DNA of 21,504 bases from contig JAWQFJ010002820.1 in the NCBI GenBank assembly GCA_034096865.1, positions 55,001-76,504 on the forward strand, read 5' to 3'. Below are positions 18,831-21,504 of this stretch, piece after piece (position 1 is the first letter of the stretch; every line of letters starts with the position of its first letter). The notes under the pieces were generated by a model. The model ran no database searches and had not been told where the DNA came from. It was given only the letters and a program-made list of their open reading frames with translations. Position numbers and translations under genes: made by a program. The DNA is from Theodoxus fluviatilis. Lineage: Eukaryota; Mollusca; Gastropoda; Cycloneritida; Neritidae.

Positions 18831-19384
18831 GTTAATCTAAAAATAGTAGCAGCCACATGAGAACCTCCACCTTTGCAGGATAAAAACTGGAATGCATATA
18901 GTAGAAGAGTGTATGTCCGCACTTTTTTTAAATGAATAATGATCGGTCGATGATGGTTTTAAAAATTGCATTAAATCATTAAAATAGTTTGATTACAACT
19001 GAAAAACACAGAGAATATTGATATGGGACAAGTTTTACTGAAATAATTTGTACACAGCCCTGAACACGATTTGTAAAGAAACACGCTGATCTTGGGGAGT
19101 GTCCGACGCCGTAGTAGGCAGACGTGCGAAATCGAAATGTGATGAACAACGAAACCTGTCGGCGACTGGATTTGCAGCTGCGTCGTTAAATCAGCAGAGC
19201 CTATATCTGCGACAGCATTTCAGTTCTTATCCTGTAAAGATGGCGGCTATTATGGTTGTTCGCTTGACCCGTCCGGAAGTGACGATAACGCGTCTCCGGC
19301 CATCCGAAATGTGTCAATCTGTCTTAAGGAAAATAGGCCATGAAACCTCCGTAGTAAGACGGTTAGAGATGGTCTGTGCAGTGC
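18831..19384. other. Unique, locally AT-rich sequence
   Basis: No supported exon or RNA gene. The + strand open frame from 19099 begins here but owes its length to the following microsatellite. Confidence 0.45.
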
Positions 19385-19405
19385 TGCGTGTGTGTGTATG
19401 TATGC

Positions 19406-19450
<45 letters not shown>

Positions 19451-19557
19451 CGTGTGTCTGTGCCTGTGTATCTGTGTATCTGTGTCTCTTTCTTCTTCGC
19501 TATCTCTCTTATCTCATTTACTATATATCTCTTTTCTCATTCTCTCTCTATATCTTT

Positions 19558-19590
<33 letters not shown>

Positions 19591-19620
19591 GTCTCTATCT
19601 CTCTCTCTCTCTCCCTCCCG
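19385..19620. repeat. (GC)n/(GT)n followed by (GTCT)n and CT-rich tract
   Basis: (GC)n at 19403-19420 joins (GT)n to 19446, a classic alternating purine-pyrimidine tract. It is followed by GTGTATCT-rich, CTAT-rich and (GTCT)n (19559-19590) sequence ending in CT repeats at about 19616. Confidence 0.93.
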
Positions 19621-20200
19621 GGCTCACCATAGGGAGACTAAATCCTGAACAACATGCTTACTGTAGATGTGAATATTACAGTATGCTGTAGACACATATA
19701 GCAAGGAGAGGAAATGGGGTTGGAATGGATGGAAGTGAAGGGATGTTGTAGCAAAGAATTAATGTAAAGTGTGTGCGCTTGCTGTATATCGACTTTTTGA
19801 CATTTGGAATCATCATGAAACTGACCTTTTGAGTGACTATTCGGGAAATCAGCATGTCGTGAATGGAAAACAACTTCGATACACACATAACCCTCGAGCG
19901 ATGAATTATAATGCTTGATAAAACCAACCTTTCCGTACACACTGAGCAGCTATATTTGTCCATAATAAGTTAAAACTCAAGGAATATACAAAGTGAACTG
20001 ATCATTTCTCATCATGCACGTTCAGGAGAACTTAATCGATGGAAGCATTTCGTAGGCAGCTGCCTATGATTAAAATATTGTGCCCAAATAAACTTCTGAA
20101 TGCCAGGATAATTTGTAGAAATCAAAACTGAGCAGCTCGGGTCTTTTTCGATGAATTTTACGGTACTTCAGATGTTAAAAGATTCTTATGTGTAGGATGG

Positions 20201-20205
<5 letters not shown>
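19621..20205. other. Unique sequence without recognised genes
   Basis: About 585 bases of AT-rich sequence. Overlapping minus-strand frames at 19638-19963 show no recognisable domain. Confidence 0.45.

Positions 20206-20292
<87 letters not shown>
20206..20292. repeat. Perfect (CT)n microsatellite
   Basis: About 43 uninterrupted TC/CT units, the cleanest dinucleotide array in the window. Its perfection suggests recent expansion or ongoing instability. Confidence 0.98.
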
Positions 20293-20295
<3 letters not shown>

Positions 20296-20378
20296 TAGCT
20301 ACTGTGTAGTTTGTGTCTTAATTATCACTGTTTTCATTTCTTTATGAGCAAGGACAATTTGTAAGAAAGGTATAAATG

Positions 20379-20397
20379 CCCCCCCCCCCCCCCCCCC
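20379..20397. repeat. Poly-C run
   Basis: About 19 consecutive C. Length is unreliable. Confidence 0.95.
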
Positions 20398-20894
20398 TCC
20401 TTTCGGCCACCTCGCAGTTCCCTCTTCCCACACTGTCCCCACGCTGTCAGTGAACATTCCTTATTGTTAGGGGTCGCCGGCCTGCCTGCTATTCTATTGC
20501 TCTTAATTAGCATAGATGATTTGCTAAGATACGGGCTTGCGAGCCGGGACCACCCTGGATGGTGTCACCTGTGGTCAGCTTGACCTAGCGGGGCTCCATG
20601 CATGCTTAGGAGGGAAGAGGTGCTGGGATAGGGGGCAGACTGAACAGGAGAGTGGAGGAGAGCAGATGTCCCCGTCTGGTACGTAGTCTCCCTGGGTCTC
20701 CAAGCTTGTGCGCTCTGAATTAAAATATGCACCCTGCACAAAGGAACAGGGTTTGTCCTGCTATATGGAGTAGAGAGATGGCCGCCTCTCTATAGCTCCA
20801 GCCTGCGCCTGCCATGCAACAATTCACAGCACTCCGCCAGTCAGGAATACGCCACATAACGCTCTGTTCGAGACCTAGTCCCACCACCCTATTA
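20398..20894. other. Unique sequence upstream of the minisatellite
   Basis: No supported gene. The open frames that enter the adjacent array from here (from 20814 on +, to 20720 on -) depend on the array for most of their length. Confidence 0.45.
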
Positions 20895-21350
20895 GATATG
20901 CAACATGTGAAGGTAGACATGCAACATGTGAAGGTAGACATGCAACATGTGAAGGTAGACATGCAACATGCGAAGGAGGACATGCAACACGTGAAGGTAG
21001 ACATGCAACATGTGACGGTAGACATGCAACATGTGAAGGTAGACATGCAACACGTGAAGGTAGACATGCAACACGTGAAGGTAGACATGCAATACGTGAA
21101 GGTAGACATGCAACACGTGAAGGTAGACATGCAACATGTGAAGGTAGACATGCAACATGTGAAGGTAGACATGCAACATGTGAAGGTAGACATGCAACAC
21201 GTGAAGGTAGACATGCAACATGTGAAGGTAGACATGCAACATGTGAAGGTAGACATGCGACATTTGAAGGTAGACATGCAACATTGCAACATGTGAAGGT
21301 AGACATGCAACACGTGAAGGTAGACATGCAACATGTGAAGGTAGACATGC
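20895..21350. repeat. 21-base minisatellite, about 21 units
   Basis: The unit is close to GACATGCAACATGTGAAGGTA. By eye there are 21 units with few substitutions, mainly at the C/T of CATGTG or CACGTG. One unit near 21275-21290 has an 8-base partial duplication (GCAACATT). Five of six frames lack a stop within the unit, so the open frames here (for example Asp-Met-Gln-His-Val-Lys-Val repeats at 20814-21296 +, Ser-Thr-Phe-Thr-Cys-Cys-Met at 20720-21358 -) are not evidence of coding. Each unit also holds the inverted repeat ACATG-CAA-CATGT. Confidence 0.97.
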
Positions 21351-21504
21351 ATCGACATACGTAATCAGGTGAGCTTACAGCAAAACGAGGGTTTCAAACT
21401 TCAGAGCAGACGGCATGAATAGCGACAATCTACAACCGGCAAAACGAAGAGATTTCTCTTGCGCATGCATGGTGCCGTTTGGTTTATGGCCGAGAATCCA
21501 TCGC
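21351..21504. other. Unique sequence at the window end
   Basis: No supported feature in the last 154 bases. Confidence 0.4.

Noticed and set aside
20895..21350. CRISPR array
   Set aside because: Units are directly adjacent with no variable spacers, and the context is animal DNA.
20720..21358. Open frames of 130-212 codons across the 21-base array
   Set aside because: The period is a multiple of three and five of six frames are stop-free, so openness carries no information; an indel breaks the + frame.

Overview
This window looks like non-coding, repeat-rich animal DNA, most likely from a mollusc. The clues are very abundant (CT)n/(GA)n, (GT)n, (GATA)n and (GAGT)n microsatellites, two dispersed repeat types I associate with molluscs and other marine invertebrates, and a spliced exon of a metazoan gene. 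The organism call is inference from these, not proof. There are no operons, bacterial genes, CRISPR arrays or convincing tRNA/rRNA genes.

The only gene segment I can support is one 174-base exon on the + strand (13424-13597). It encodes the first part of a C2 domain of MCTP (multiple C2 and transmembrane domain protein), with clean acceptor and donor sites. It sits inside a large intron landscape. About 0.8 kb of pyrimidine-rich repeats lie just upstream, and about 0.35 kb of GT, poly-G and purine repeats lie just downstream. The two sides are complementary, which suggests an RNA hairpin around the exon.

Layout: 1-2360 is unique DNA with two (CT)n tracts and, on the minus strand, the 3' tail of a Penelope-like retroelement (1849-1980) followed by a hammerhead-ribozyme-like hairpin (1766-1815). 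2361-4080 is unique DNA with a fragment of a widespread invertebrate repeat near 3064-3205. 4089-4361 is a compound microsatellite. 4487-5363 is a mobile-element-like repeat with matching inverted ends and about 19 AAGGTCA/TGACCTT half-sites, running into a (TTA)n tail. 5470-7580 is unique DNA around a purine tract. 7584-8330 is a noisy (GATA)n array. 8480-10104 and 10115-11453 are two copies of the same sequence on either side of a 10-N gap, almost certainly an unmerged contig overlap. 11454-12632 is unique DNA. 12633-13962 is the MCTP exon with its repeats. 13963-16680 is unique DNA. 16681-16930 and 18564-18830 are two copies of a ~240-base dispersed repeat. 17063-17340 is a ~129-base tandem repeat that reads as an Asp/Gly-rich peptide on the minus strand. 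19385-19620 is a GC/GT then pyrimidine tract. 20206-20292 is a long perfect (CT)n. 20895-21350 is a 21-base minisatellite with about 21 copies, each carrying an E-box-like CANNTG.

Most long open reading frames here are by-products of microsatellites whose repeats happen to contain no stop codon, and should not be annotated as proteins.
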